The notes beneath the pieces were generated by a model. The model was not told where the DNA came from, searched no databases, and saw only the letters and a list, made by a program, of their open reading frames with translations. From the NCBI RefSeq assembly GCF_030272615.1, contig NC_081406.1, positions 234,608,422 through 234,672,421 on the forward strand: a stretch of 64,000 nt of DNA, written 5' to 3'. The first letter of the stretch is position 1. Every line of letters begins with the position of its first letter. The translations under genes and the position numbers were made by a program. Of this stretch, positions 11,189-21,500 are shown piece by piece. Source of the stretch: Cryptomeria japonica (taxonomy: Eukaryota > Streptophyta > Pinopsida > Cupressales > Cupressaceae).

Positions 11189-11613
11189 ATATTGGGGTTA
11201 CTCCTCCACTGGTAGAACCAACAAATGCTTCACCGAAAGGACAATATGATGCTCCAACGGTAGGACAGAGCAATGCTCCACCGACAGGATGTTCTTCATC
11301 AAATTGAAGAAAATTATCTTGAGGGTTTGGCAATTTAATGACACATGTGCTATTATTCCCTTGGTTAGAGAAAAGAAGTTGAAAATCCTTCATTACCGGC
11401 AAATAAAGTTGAGTTAATACATTGCCTGCAAACAATTAATGTGATAGGTAGCAGAAAAGACTTTATAAAATAAGGTTTTTGGCTCCATTTCATTTCACCG
11501 TGAATTCAAACTTTCAGAGAGCACGAAGATTTCCGAGCTAAGGCATTCCGAGCAAAGAGGCAAAGCACTTCAGCAATCAATCCATCCAAAGGCAAAAAAA
11601 GGTATTTATCATC
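11189..11613 (+). promoter_or_regulatory. spacer with possible internal promoter, element B
   Basis: No open frame after a short Pro/Ala/Asn-rich tail. TTTATAAAATAAGG near 11460 looks like a TATA box, and the following ~120 bases up to ATG 11614 lack ATG-rich coding character and read like a 5' leader. A separate transcript for the downstream genes is possible but unproven. Confidence 0.35.
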
Positions 11614-12876
11614 ATGGAATCCTCCTCTCCACCTAAATTCATAGCAAACCCTATAGTAGTCAAGGTTATAAAATGACCTAGGCCCGTGTTTCAGCTAGTT
11701 CCCGAGGTAGCTAAGAAAGATGGCAACACAGGTGCTTTTTCCCAAATTCCAAAGGGTGTTGTTTATGCAGAAGACCCTAGAATGTATATTCATTGCAACA
11801 TAGAGGAATTAGGTGATGAAGAAATCAAAAACATGTATAAATCTATTATATATGACAATGCTGGAAATGTGAAACCTAAACATAAAATTGTTGAAACCCT
11901 AGGATTCACTGAAATCCTCTGCATTCCTGAATTTCCCAAGGAAGTGGTTAGGATAGTTCTTAGTAGGGTACATGGCTCATTCTTTTGGCTTGACTCAATA
12001 CATAAAATTACAAAGGTAGCTGTGAAAGAAGTAACAGGGTTACCTTCCATCGGTACCAGACCTGACAAAACCAAGAAGGTCTCCAATTAACTAGTAATGA
12101 AATTAACTGGTGCAACATCCGACAAAAGATCATTGAGGGTTAATGATGTGACCGATACAAATGTGAGATTCATTAGCATGATTCTAGGTTACAAAGCAAC
12201 TCATGCAAATAGGCTTAACTCTGTTTCCAGTTTATGCATAAAAAGTGCTTATGACATGGTTAAGGACAATGTAAAAATTGATATCTGTGAATGGCTAAAA
12301 GATGAGTTAATTGACAATTTGGCAAAAATCAAGAAGGATAAGAAAGGAACCTTTAGATTTGGAAATTTTCTTGTATGCTTAATGTTACATATAACCAAAC
12401 AGGCTCCCGGTATAGGCTATAAGGAGTTTGGATTTGACATACCGATAGGAAGACAATTGTCTGACTTATTCAACAACATGGGTGAAAACAGAGAAAAGAA
12501 TATCAATGAGTATTTTCAAGCACTAAAGGTCAGAATGAATAAAAGAATCAGACTATCACAAGAAATTGTCAACAAATACAAGGATGAGATCTGGATGGAA
12601 GCAGTCATCCCAAGAACAATCTGGGTTACAGAGATGGGGTATGAAACAGATGACCACATAGTGGAAACTTATGCCAAAGCACTTTTGGAAGCCCTCAATG
12701 AACCAAAGGAAGAAGTATTTGGTAGTGCTGAGACCATCAAAAGTCAAATTCAATCTAAAAAGAGAGTAAAGAAATTTGAGGCATTTGCGAGGAAAGAAAC
12801 CAGGCAAGCAAAAGCCATAAAAGATGATGTATTAAAGAAAACTGGCATGACAGAAGAAGAGTTGGCAGCCCAATAG
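11614..12876 (+). pseudogene. plant mobile-domain-like protein, element B, two in-frame stops
   Basis: One frame of 420 codons from ATG 11614 to TAG 12874-12876, interrupted by TGA (11674-11676) and TAA (12088-12090). The first half has the block RIVLSRVHG, then HKITKVAVKEVTGLPSIG. This resembles the conserved element of plant mobile-domain or putative plant transposon proteins, where a hydrophobic stretch precedes a TGLP-type motif. The second half (INEYFQALKVRMNKRIRL onward) aligns by eye with element G residues read at 45847-45590. The biochemical role is unknown. It could be a captured host-type domain or an old retroelement accessory protein. Confidence 0.7.
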
Positions 12877-12921
12877 CCTAAAACTCATCTATCACTAGTA
12901 GATACCTCCTGAGAAGGAGAT

Positions 12922-14792
12922 ATGCCAGCAACTTTCAAAAGAGTTGTTAGGAAAAGAGACCCCTCACCGGTATCCACTCCTTCACCTAGAAGGACAAGAC
13001 AAAAGCAACAAGCTGTGAGGTCTCCAGTCAAGAAAGCCACACCTAAGAAAAAGCTGACCCCCAAAAAGAAGAAGAAGACAAACACTGACTTGGCCCCTTT
13101 TGACATATTAATGAATGAGATCACAGAGGAAGGTAAATTGAAAAACATAGGGAGAATCTATGACACCCTATCAGATGATGAGAAAGGACAAGTCGAGGAA
13201 AGTGTTATATTACACATGGACATGTATAAAAAGTTTTTGATGCAAGTCCTAAATGAAATTCCTGATGAATTATATAAAAGACTTGAGGCCAGAAGGCAAG
13301 GAATAGTTGAGTTGGATAAGAAAATTAAAATAGAAAAATTACTTGCAGTAGACCTGGTCAACTCACCTAAGGAAATTGATGATTTGATAGCTCAGGCCAA
13401 CCAGATAGTTTTTTCCACTGCACACCGGCAAATATCACTAATGGTAGGTAGAGTTACTGAAGTTTCAAATGAAACAAAAGATGGTTGGGATACATTCTTG
13501 GTTGAAAAAGAAAAACAAGAAGAATATAGGAATCCCAAGCCCATTCTGGTATATCAAAAGGACAAAGGGAAAGGTAAAGTTGGTGGACCACCAAGTATCA
13601 AGATTAGAGACAACTTACCCCCACCTCCTTTAAATACTCCACTGGTAAAAACAACAACTGCAGAAGATCAACCGGCAATTGAGAGCATGGACACAGAGGA
13701 TAATAATCCTAATCCTGAAGTCCTATATACTATGAATGTTGATACTCAAAAAATCAACATAGTGGTAGATAAGGATACCATAGATAAATCTGATAACAAA
13801 GAGCAACCGGCAACAGGAAACAAAGAGCAACCGACAGTAGATTCAGAGAAAAAGATGGAATCTGGAACACAAACAAAGCAACCAATAGAGCTAAAGGCTT
13901 CAGAACAGATGCCACCGGTAAGAAATGATGCAATAAAAATTGTACTTAAAGAGATGGAGACACAAACAGACCCACCAGAGGTCAATACCAACATGGTCAC
14001 TTCCACCGGCACTCAGTTTATTGGGTCACCATCAAATGTAATAGAGGTATTGCTCAAATCTATCAAGAAAATAAATGATTATAGCTCACAAGCCTATAAA
14101 GTGATAGATGATTCAATTCCAGTTTTGAAATCAATAGCTCCCAATTGTAATATAGCCAACAAAGATTCTTTAGGCCATTTGGATACACTTTGTAAATATA
14201 TTTCTGGAAATTTTGAGCAAACAAAGGTAGAAACTGTAAAGGAAAGTGTAGAAAAAGAGAAACATAAATTCCTTGAGGAAGGAATAAAGAAGTGTAATAG
14301 GGAATTTGACACACTTCTACCGGAACTGTGCAATTTATTGAAAGAGTACAAAACTCTGTACAAAGACACTTGTAAGATAAACTTTTTGACCACGGATGTA
14401 GACAAAAAGATGAGCAAGGTACAGAAGAGATCAATAAACTTGCTGATAATTTTGTTAACTCACTCGATACATTATTAGTTTTTGAGGAAAAGATAACAAA
14501 TTTTGAGGAAGAACTGCTCAAATTAGAAAGAGAAAAAGAGAAAATAATAAACAAGGCAAAATTTTTGAGATCTAAACTAAGTCCAAGATTGGACTATTTA
14601 GCATCTCTGCATAAGGAAATCTTAGAGGCACTAACATAGGGTAGCAAAACACCAGTAGAGCACTTGCAGCATCTCACCGATACAATATACAAAACCGAGA
14701 TAGCAATAAAGCAGAGAAAGAAGTTTATGGATGGCATAAACTCAATTTTGGGAGATATTCTTCAAATAATAACTACCCAACTACAAGGTTGA
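12922..14792 (+). pseudogene. Lys/Glu-rich coiled-coil protein, element B, frameshifted end
   Basis: Open from ATG 12922 to 14478 (518 codons) and in the same frame as the preceding gene, separated only by TAG 12874 and TGA 12910. The N-terminus is very basic, with Lys/Pro runs resembling a nuclear localisation region. The middle holds low-complexity Thr/Glu/Pro stretches, the end is coiled coil. Near 14405 a frameshift ends the main frame, but an alternative frame continues as coiled coil to TGA 14790-14792 with one further stop. The KNIGRIYDTLSDDEKGQV region matches the G protein near 45121-45444. Function unknown. Confidence 0.7.
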
Positions 14793-14843
14793 GGTTATAA
14801 ATTGGTACAACTACAAAATCTACTAACCTTTGTCATTGATGTC

Positions 14844-14996
14844 AAAGGGGGAGTATTAGATGAGAAAATTCAAAACACAGGGATCGCATGCTCAGGGGGA
14901 GCTCTCACATTTTTGGTAACATTTTTTGGTCTACACATTTTTGGATATCTTTTTGAAATTTCTCATGAGTATTGCCATCAATGCCAAAGGGGGAGA
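14844..14996 (+). other. three polypurine tracts before B 3' LTR
   Basis: AAAGGGGGAG at 14844-14853, AGGGGGA at 14894-14900 and AAAGGGGGAGA at 14986-14996. Only the last touches the LTR and is the functional plus-strand primer site by position. Repeated PPT motifs at this place are known from Sirevirus-type Copia elements. Confidence 0.75.
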
Positions 14997-14997
14997 T

Positions 14998-15861
14998 TGT
15001 TGGCATATGGACACTCTAATGAGACATTGTGTGTGATTGAAGGTTTTGTCATTGATGGCAACCTTGCAATCCTATGGCACCGGCAAAGCATTACTCAAGC
15101 AACCTTGCAATCCTATGGCACCGGCAAGACATTATACCGGCAAAACATTACTCAAACAAAACAGTGCTCTAGCATCAACAAAATCAATCTACACCAGCAC
15201 CGACACAGAAGATGTACACCAGCATAGAAGGAAATATGTATACTGGCATAGAGGCCAACAGGATTTTTGATATGTAATATTTTGTTTATCATTGTAAGCC
15301 GACTTGGCAAATTGTAAAATGACTCTTGTATATAAAAGAGATCATTGTAGGCATTTGTAGGATATGGATAGAAAGCAATAAATAAATTATAAGGCAGACC
15401 TAATGTGCGAATTGTAGGTCAAGGGTATATGTAAAGAATAGAGAAAGAACTGGTACTGAATCTGGCATTGAAGATGCTATTGTAAAGTAGTACAGAATAT
15501 TGGATTTGTGTAAATCCTCATTGTAAGTCAGTGTGACTTCTTATTGAGCAGTGAGCTCTAGGCAATTGGCCTTCCTGCATGTGCAAGCCCCTATTATAAG
15601 TAATATTCTCTTATTGGCCAGTAAGTGAATATTGTGGGTCACAAATCCCACCGAGGTTTTTCCCACACCGGGTTTCCTCGTTAAACATCTTGTGTTATGG
15701 TGTTCTTTTCATGTGGATGCTTTTGATTCTGTTATTTGCATTAATTCTTGCATACCGATATACTGTTACTTTATATTCTGCATATTCAATTTTAAGAAAA
15801 TTTCATTACCGGTCAGATACTGATTCACCCCCCCCCCTCAGTATCTGTGGGAACCCTAACA
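14998..15861 (+). repeat. 3' LTR of element B
   Basis: 864 bases, TGTTGGCATATGG to CCCTAACA, followed by the GTAAA duplication. TATA box at 15329-15338. The hairpin at 15814-15847 pairs CAGATACTGA with TCAGTATCTG, ten perfect pairs around a C-run. Confidence 0.9.
15814..15847 (+). other. C-rich U5 hairpin, B 3' LTR (10-bp stem)
   Basis: CAGATACTGA (15814-15823) and TCAGTATCTG (15838-15847) are perfect complements; the loop is TTCA followed by a C run. Confidence 0.65.
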
Positions 15862-15866
15862 GTAAA
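15862..15866. repeat. target-site duplication GTAAA, right copy, element B
   Basis: Exact match to 9207-9211; solo LTR C resumes after it. Confidence 0.9.
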
Positions 15867-17066
15867 TTGTAAGGACTATACTATGTTATCGAGCAAAGAA
15901 CCTAGTCGATAAACCCTAAGGAACCTAGTAGGTAAACCCTAAGGTTATCACTATCAGTTAATGAAGGCAGAATGTCTACCGAGTAAAGTTTAGTATTCAC
16001 CGAGTTGTTACCGAGTTGTAACTGAGCTGTAACAGAATACATTAAATGGTTACATGTGTTATTTAATGAAGGAAGCTAATGAGCTGGAACTGATTAAATG
16101 ATTGGCATGCCGTGCATGAAGTTTGTTATAGAATCTATGGCAAAGGAAAATCGGCATGAAGATCTACCGCACAGATTGAACCACATTACCCTAGCACAAG
16201 TTCCAAGAAATGTATGCAAGTTCCAAGGCAGGGTAAAATGTTTTTCAGATCGAAGGATACATTGAACCTAGACAAGTTTGAAGATCTATTGGCTATGATT
16301 GATCATGGGAAGTGTGATCAAGGAGATTAAGTGGTTGGCGAATTGTTTATAAATAGGGAACTGTTGATAAACAATGCATGCGGGCAAATGTATGCACAAG
16401 AATGCTACATAGTGATTACCGAGCACAGAAGCTCGAAGACCTGTTTGAATAACAGAGTATAGAAGCCCAACAAATGGACAAGATTAGTTCTATGTCTAGA
16501 TTGTATTGAGCAAATAAGAATCTGTTTTAGCATTTTAGATGTGAAGTTGCAGATAGATTTTTATTACTGTTATTTTGTGAAAGTGACAGAAAATCTCTTA
16601 ACCGAGTGTACTTAACAGTCTTATTTGTAAAACCCTCTAGCAAGGTGACATTCTGATTGAGTGTTTGAAATCCTTTAACAAGGTCACTTCTAACAAGGTG
16701 AAGATCCTAACAGATCTGAGGGAAATCCCTTAACTGGGTCACATCTAGCAATGTGTTTGTATTCTTTAATAGGGTTTTCTTTTAACCGAGCATACTCTAG
16801 AAGAGTATATTTCTTAGTGGGTCCAAAATCCCACAGTGGTTTTTCCCTATTTGGGTTTCCGCGTTAAATCTGGTGTTATGAGTGATATGATGTTTATATG
16901 CTTTTGAGTTTTCATGTTTAGCAGTTTTGGTTATATTACTGAAGTATATGTTACCGAGGTTGAATCTGATGTTTTAATGGAAGATTAAGTTTGCATGATT
17001 CACCCCCCTCCCCTCTCATCTTGTTGGTTGTTGGATCTATACTTACATTAAGTATCAGAACTATCA
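15867..17066 (+). repeat. Solo LTR C, second part
   Basis: Continuation of C after B. TATA box at 16348-16355, GGTTTTTCCC block near 16840, C-rich box 17001-17015 with only a four-base closing stem (ATGA/TCAT). It ends TATCA at 17066. No coding content. Confidence 0.75.
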
Positions 17067-17071
17067 ATATG
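17067..17071. repeat. target-site duplication ATATG, right copy, solo LTR C
   Basis: Exact match to 8864-8868. Confidence 0.85.
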
Positions 17072-17425
17072 TAGTCAGTGAGGCTCCTTTTGTGATGAGA
17101 AGTGTACTCTAGGTTTTTGGTCTTCATACAAGTGAAGGCCCCTTCATTGTAATTCACATACTTACTGTAGAAGTATTATTTGAATGTGGGTAGGCTTCCC
17201 ACCATGGTTTTTCCCTTTACCAAGTTTTCTACATACAAATCTTGGTGTTGTGTGGATGGCTTTTATTCTATGATTATTGTTTATGTTTAGTTGATTAACT
17301 GCTATTCTGGTATTATTATTTTCAGCTCTGGTATTAAAGTTTTAATTGATGAATTTTCCTGTAATCTGTGACAACTGATTCACCCCCCCTTTGAGTTGTC
17401 TTCTGGTTATCTGAACTGTCTAACA
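17072..17425 (+). repeat. 3' LTR of element A, second part
   Basis: Continues the A LTR after C, with the GGTTTTTCCC block near 17210 and an end at GTCTAACA. The hairpin ACAACT (17371-17376)/AGTTGT (17394-17399) encloses the C run; its stem differs from the A 5' LTR but still pairs. Confidence 0.85.
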
Positions 17426-17430
17426 GTGAC
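17426..17430. repeat. target-site duplication GTGAC, right copy, element A
   Basis: Exact match to 3451-3455. Confidence 0.9.
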
Positions 17431-18694
17431 CACTGAGAGCGAGGGTGAACCAGTGGTATTTAGAAAAATTTAAATCTAAATGTGCATACATAAAAGATAA
17501 TGCAAATAGATGAAATGCACACACATACATAGAGAGACAAATCACACAACACAAAGAATTAAGAGGAAAACTCAATGTGGGAAAAAACCTCGATGAGAAT
17601 TGTTTGTCCTCCTCTTCTGTAATACTAGACTCTTTGCACCCTTGTCCACTTCTTCTCTTCAACTCTTTGTCTTCTCCACTCTCTAATGTTTGCCTCTATT
17701 TTTTGTTGTCTACTTACTACTCTCAATTTACTGTTATTGTAGTTTTTCACACACTTAATCTCACTTCACAACTACCACAACTAGATTCCTCAGCACACAA
17801 TTTGATCACTAGCTATTTGTCTATTTCTCTACCAACTCTACTCAACCACTTGAATCATATCACATCAAAGCTATCTCCTTTTGGTCATGTTTGTACACTC
17901 TAGATTTCCCTCTGAGAAGAAATAAGTCTTCTTGATCTCCCAAGGCATCATATATGTGGGTTGATTGGATTCTCTATATATTCTTTTCAATCGGGTAACC
18001 ATCAATAATAAATGCATCCTTTTGGCATCCTTCTATATTCAAATTATATCTTTGAGACTTGATTGTTATTTTTAGTAATATTTGGCCTGGAAATTAATTC
18101 TCCAGCCTCTCATTAAATAGGATTAGGTCTGGTATTAAATATAGTATCGTCCCCCCTTCCCTTTTTTTAATTTTTCCTGATTGGATATTCAAACTACTTC
18201 TTTTGGAGCATTTACAAAATCCATATCTCCAAGCAATGCATCCCTTTCATGAATTCATTTTGTACGTCTATGTCATAAGTTTCACTATCCATGTCATCTG
18301 GTATGCTTCAGTCAAAGTTATTTAGATGCCCAGATGGACCATTTGCATATTGAGTTACAACTGTATCATCAAAACCCTATGATTCAGTCAAAAACTAGAC
18401 ATCTGATTTTATTGGCAAAACGGAGCAAAGTCATAGTGAACCAAAAAAAATTTATATAGCTTTCAAAGTATTCAATGGGATATTTTGAGTCATGGTGAAA
18501 TACCATGTTACACCAAAAGGAAATTTGGTATCAGCAAGACTTAACACATCACACCGAAAAAGCATCATTTCGGTATATCTCCCACGGGTCGACAAAATGC
18601 AAGCTCGGTCTTGTTGAAAGGCAAGGTCTTAGTGAAAGGAATAGATGGGCCACAATGAATACAGATGCCTCTCTAGGTAGACATTCATTTAATA
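17431..18694 (-). repeat. 3' LTR of element E, middle part
   Basis: Continues the E LTR interrupted by A. With the duplicated bases it shows ACCACTG (17429-17435) and CAGTGGT (17451-17457) flanking the complement of the C-rich box, and a gaaaactcaatgtgggaaaa block near 17570 like that of other LTRs on the opposite strand. 18400-18690 has repeated CCGAAA/GTGAAA motifs. No gene. Confidence 0.65.
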
Positions 18695-19325
18695 TGTTGG
18701 AAATTTGGAGGAATTGATTATGTGTTGCATTGATGTTTTGTCATTGGTGGCAACACTGGTTGTTTTGGTTGTTTACTAGTTTTCGGTTGGTTCCAGTAGA
18801 GTGGTTGGAATATGATATTGATTTGGCATGATCCGGTATGCTTTGGTTTGTGGAATTTATTTGGATTTTTCATTCATGCTATTTAGATGTGTATCACGGT
18901 CAGTTGGTTTTGGATTTGATGACTCAGATACTATCATGTGTTCTTGTAAGACTTTTGGTCACCGGTAAGGGTTTTACTGGAAAAGCTTTGTTGAAGATCA
19001 TTTGATGCACATGATAATTGGTGTTGGTGTGGCTTCTAGATGGATTTGGGGATGTTGTTGGTTATCATGTTCATGTTCCTATTTATTGGTGGTGTTGGAT
19101 TTGGTTTATGGCAACCTATTTTGGGTCCGGTGTTATCTAGCTTATGGACTGGTTTGTGTAACGTATTGGTGGATGCTCCTGATGCGTTACCGGTTGGATT
19201 ATTGATTGGATTATGTTGTTTAGTTCTTAGGCTGACTTGGTTAATCATTGGATTGCAGGTTTATGTTATGAATTTATTATATTATCTTTTAGCTGGCCAA
19301 CCTAATTGTTTAGGTCCCGGATTGG

Positions 19326-19334
19326 TATATATAT
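19326..19334 (+). promoter_or_regulatory. TATA-like box of D 5' LTR
   Basis: TATATATAT, repeated at 25085-25093 in the 3' LTR, at the equivalent place to the A TATA box. Confidence 0.45.
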
Positions 19335-19904
19335 GATGTAAGATCTCTTTATATATCATGGGATTATGGTTTTGGGATGGTTATGCAATTACCTGTGTGC
19401 CAATAATGCTATAATCATATGCAAGAGTTTTGTTCAATCATAGGTGATTGAATTGGGTTGGTAAGAGAGGTTTAAGACCTTCGGTACTAATCTTAACCAT
19501 AACTATACTCAGGCATAGGAGATGCTATCTTTGCAATTCATTCTTCTTTCCGGATTGTAGTCTGGAATTATTTTATAGTTACTGAGGATCCTTTCGTGAT
19601 GAGAAGTGTGCTCTAGGTTGTTTGCCTTCGTGCATGTACAGGCCCCTCATTTTCTAATCACATACTTACTGCAGAAGTATTATCTGACCGTGGGTAGGCT
19701 TCCCACCATGGTTTTTCCTTTTACCTGGTTTTCCACGTACAAATCTTGGTGTCATGTGTTTTGGATGGATGGTAATTGTTCTGTGATTTATGCTTATGCT
19801 TAATTGGTATATAATTTATTTCGATATTTGGTTTATGAATTCCGGTATTGAGTTTATGTGTTTAGGTAATAAGGATTTGAATGCTTAAAGTTTTCTAATC
19901 TATT

Positions 19905-19936
19905 GACAACTGATTTACCCGGCCCTCTCAGTTGTC
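19905..19936 (+). other. U5 hairpin, element D 5' LTR (9-bp stem)
   Basis: GACAACTGA (19905-19913) pairs perfectly with TCAGTTGTC (19928-19936). The loop C run is interrupted by GG. The 3' LTR copy near 25665-25695 has lost most pairing. Confidence 0.6.
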
Positions 19937-19963
19937 CTCTCGTTATCTGAGTTATCTAACAAT

Positions 19964-20017
19964 TGGTATCAGAGCTTGGTCCTCTCTACAAAATCTTAAC
20001 TGCTTGAGGAAGATACT
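19964..20017 (+). other. PBS and shared leader, element D
   Basis: TGGTATCAGAGC (19964-19975), a perfect Met-tRNA-type PBS, then TTGGTCCTCTCTACAAAATC and GCTTGAGGAAGATA as in A and B. Confidence 0.85.
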
Positions 20018-21160
20018 ATGGAATGTAACAATTAAAATTCATCAAATACATCTACCAATATTTTCCGAGGAGAAATTACTAGGCTTGAATGAACAAATTA
20101 TAGGGTATGGAAGATTTAGATGGAGATTCATCTAAGATGTCTTGGAAAAGAAATTTGGGAGATCACTGAGAAAGGTGTTACCCCTTTTAATTCGGCATCT
20201 AGAAATCCTCCTCCGGCAGGCCTGCTTAAGGATCTTTAAAATGATTGCAGAGCTAGAGAAGCCCTTTTGTGTGCTCTTTCTGATTAACAAATAATGGGAC
20301 TGACTGACAAATCAACTATAAAGGCTATATGGGATAAATTGGAGACTTTGAATGAAGGTGACCCTACTGTTAAAATTTCTAAACTTGATGGTTACCGAGT
20401 GAGGTATGAGAACCTAAAGATAGAAGAAGATGAAAGGACTACTACTTTTATGGAGAGAGTTAATGAGATTGTTATGGGAACTCAATGTTGTGGTGGATCT
20501 CTGAGTGAAGATGAAATAGTTTCTAAAGCATAGAGAGATTCCACCGACTTATAAGATGAAGGCTACTGCAATTAATGAGCTAATAATCATGGAAAACACC
20601 TCTATTAATAGGGATACCTTGGTTGAGAAGTTATCTTCTTTTGAACTTGAGGAATTCGGACCTTCTGGAATTGTAAAATTTGAACTTGCTTTTCATGCAT
20701 CTACATCATCTACTAGCAAGAGTGATTGGAAAACTTTATATGCAAAGTAACTAGAGGATGTGAAGAAAGAAGATGAATATTTTGAGAAAGTTGAAGCCTT
20801 ATTTTTTAGAAGAGTACCTAAAGGACTGGCAGGAAGTAAGTATGAAGAAAAATCACCTTTTAAATGCTTTGCATTGAATAAGATAGGTCATTTTGCATCT
20901 AGATGTCCTAAAAGGAATTCAACATTTGAAGAAAGATCTAGAAGATCTTTTAGGCCTAACCATGATTACCAGAACAAGCATAAGTATAGGAGGAACAAAT
21001 ACAAATCATTCTACTTTGTTGACAACGAAGGTGTGATTGATTCTGATGATGAACTGACACAAGATTCAGCTAGTGGATCTGACAATGGAAAGGAATGGGT
21101 ATTTTTGGCTATCAAGGAAGATGATCTAGTAGTTGAAGAGAAGGCACTTGCTGCTAAAAT
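20018..21160 (+). pseudogene. gag: gag of element D
   Basis: ATG at 20018 is followed by TAA at 20033-20035, the same codon position where A has TAA. Capsid-like (UBN2) sequence with ERVNEIVMG is readable at 20294-20533, 20556-20750 and 20760-21150. The zinc knuckle reads CFALNKIGHFASRC, with Leu for the second Cys. A basic tail and acidic FLAIKEDD block follow, as in A. At least three stops. Confidence 0.85.
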
Positions 21161-21500
21161 TGAAAACAAGGATGAATGGGTAATTGACAATGGATGTTCA
21201 CATCACATGACTAGAGATAGAAGGAAGTTCTTATCTTTGCAAGATTTTGATGGTGGTTTGGTTAGATTTGGAGATGACAAACCATGCATAATCAAGGGAA
21301 GAGGAACAATATTATTAGATGGTAAGAATAACAATGATAATGTTTATTATGTTGAAGGTTTAAGGCATAATATTTTGAGTGTAGGATAGTTGGTGGATAA
21401 GGGATTTCAATTACATGTCAAGGATGGAAAATGCAAGATTATCAACAGATCTGGATTGGAGATTGCAATCGGTACATAGACTAAAGGTGACATCTTTCAT
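21161..21500 (+). pseudogene. Copia protease of element D
   Basis: The active-site region reads WVIDNGCSHHMTRD (DNG rather than the common DSG), then FLSLQDFDGGLVRFG and HNILSVG, where a TAG at 21387-21389 ends the frame. The rest is readable to the integrase zinc region. Confidence 0.8.

Larger units (their letters stand above)
9212..15861 (+). mobile_element. Element B: coding LTR element without pol
   Basis: Complete element of 6650 bases: LTRs 9212-10079 and 14998-15861, PBS, PPT and perfect GTAAA target duplications. Between the LTRs lie three coding blocks: a coiled-coil/CCHC Gag-like protein, a plant mobile-domain-like protein and a Lys/Glu-rich coiled-coil protein. No protease, integrase, reverse transcriptase or RNase H motif was seen in any frame. 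It therefore cannot move alone. Its PBS, leader and PPT region match elements A and D, pointing to help from a Copia relative. Element G is a homologous, more decayed copy of the same type. Confidence 0.9.
8869..17066 (+). mobile_element. Solo LTR C, split by element B
   Basis: Starts TGTTGGCATTTGG at 8869 and ends TATCA at 17066, flanked by ATATG duplications. Its two parts (8869-9211 and 15867-17066) make about 1.54 kb with no internal domain, so it is best read as a solo LTR left by LTR-LTR recombination. The second part has a TATA box TATAAATA at 16348-16355, a GGTTTTTCCC block near 16840 and a C-rich box near 17001, the usual Copia LTR order on plus. It is a different family from A, B and D. 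Confidence 0.8.
3456..17425 (+). mobile_element. Element A: decayed Copia retrotransposon carrying nested C and B
   Basis: Plus-strand Copia element: 5' LTR 3456-4642, PBS, gag, protease, integrase, partial reverse transcriptase and RNase H, then a 3' LTR that lacks its first ~109 bases and is split by C at 8868/17072. The order PR-IN-RT-RH places it in Ty1/Copia. Perfect 5-bp duplications (GTGAC) flank the composite. Many stops, frameshifts and at least three deletions make it non-functional. LTR structure and leader resemble element D, a related but separate insertion. Confidence 0.9.
18695..19961 (+). repeat. 5' LTR of element D
   Basis: 1267 bases from TGTTGGAAATTTGG to ATCTAACA. A TATA-like TATATATAT lies at 19326-19334 and GGTTTTTCC near 19710. 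The first 60 bases share the GAATTGATTATGTG...TTTTGTCATTG block with A. Confidence 0.85.

Noticed and set aside
19002-19336. hydrophobic frames in the D LTR (67 and 98 codons) looking like membrane proteins
   Set aside because: They lie inside an LTR, and the matching frames in the 3' LTR are broken or different.
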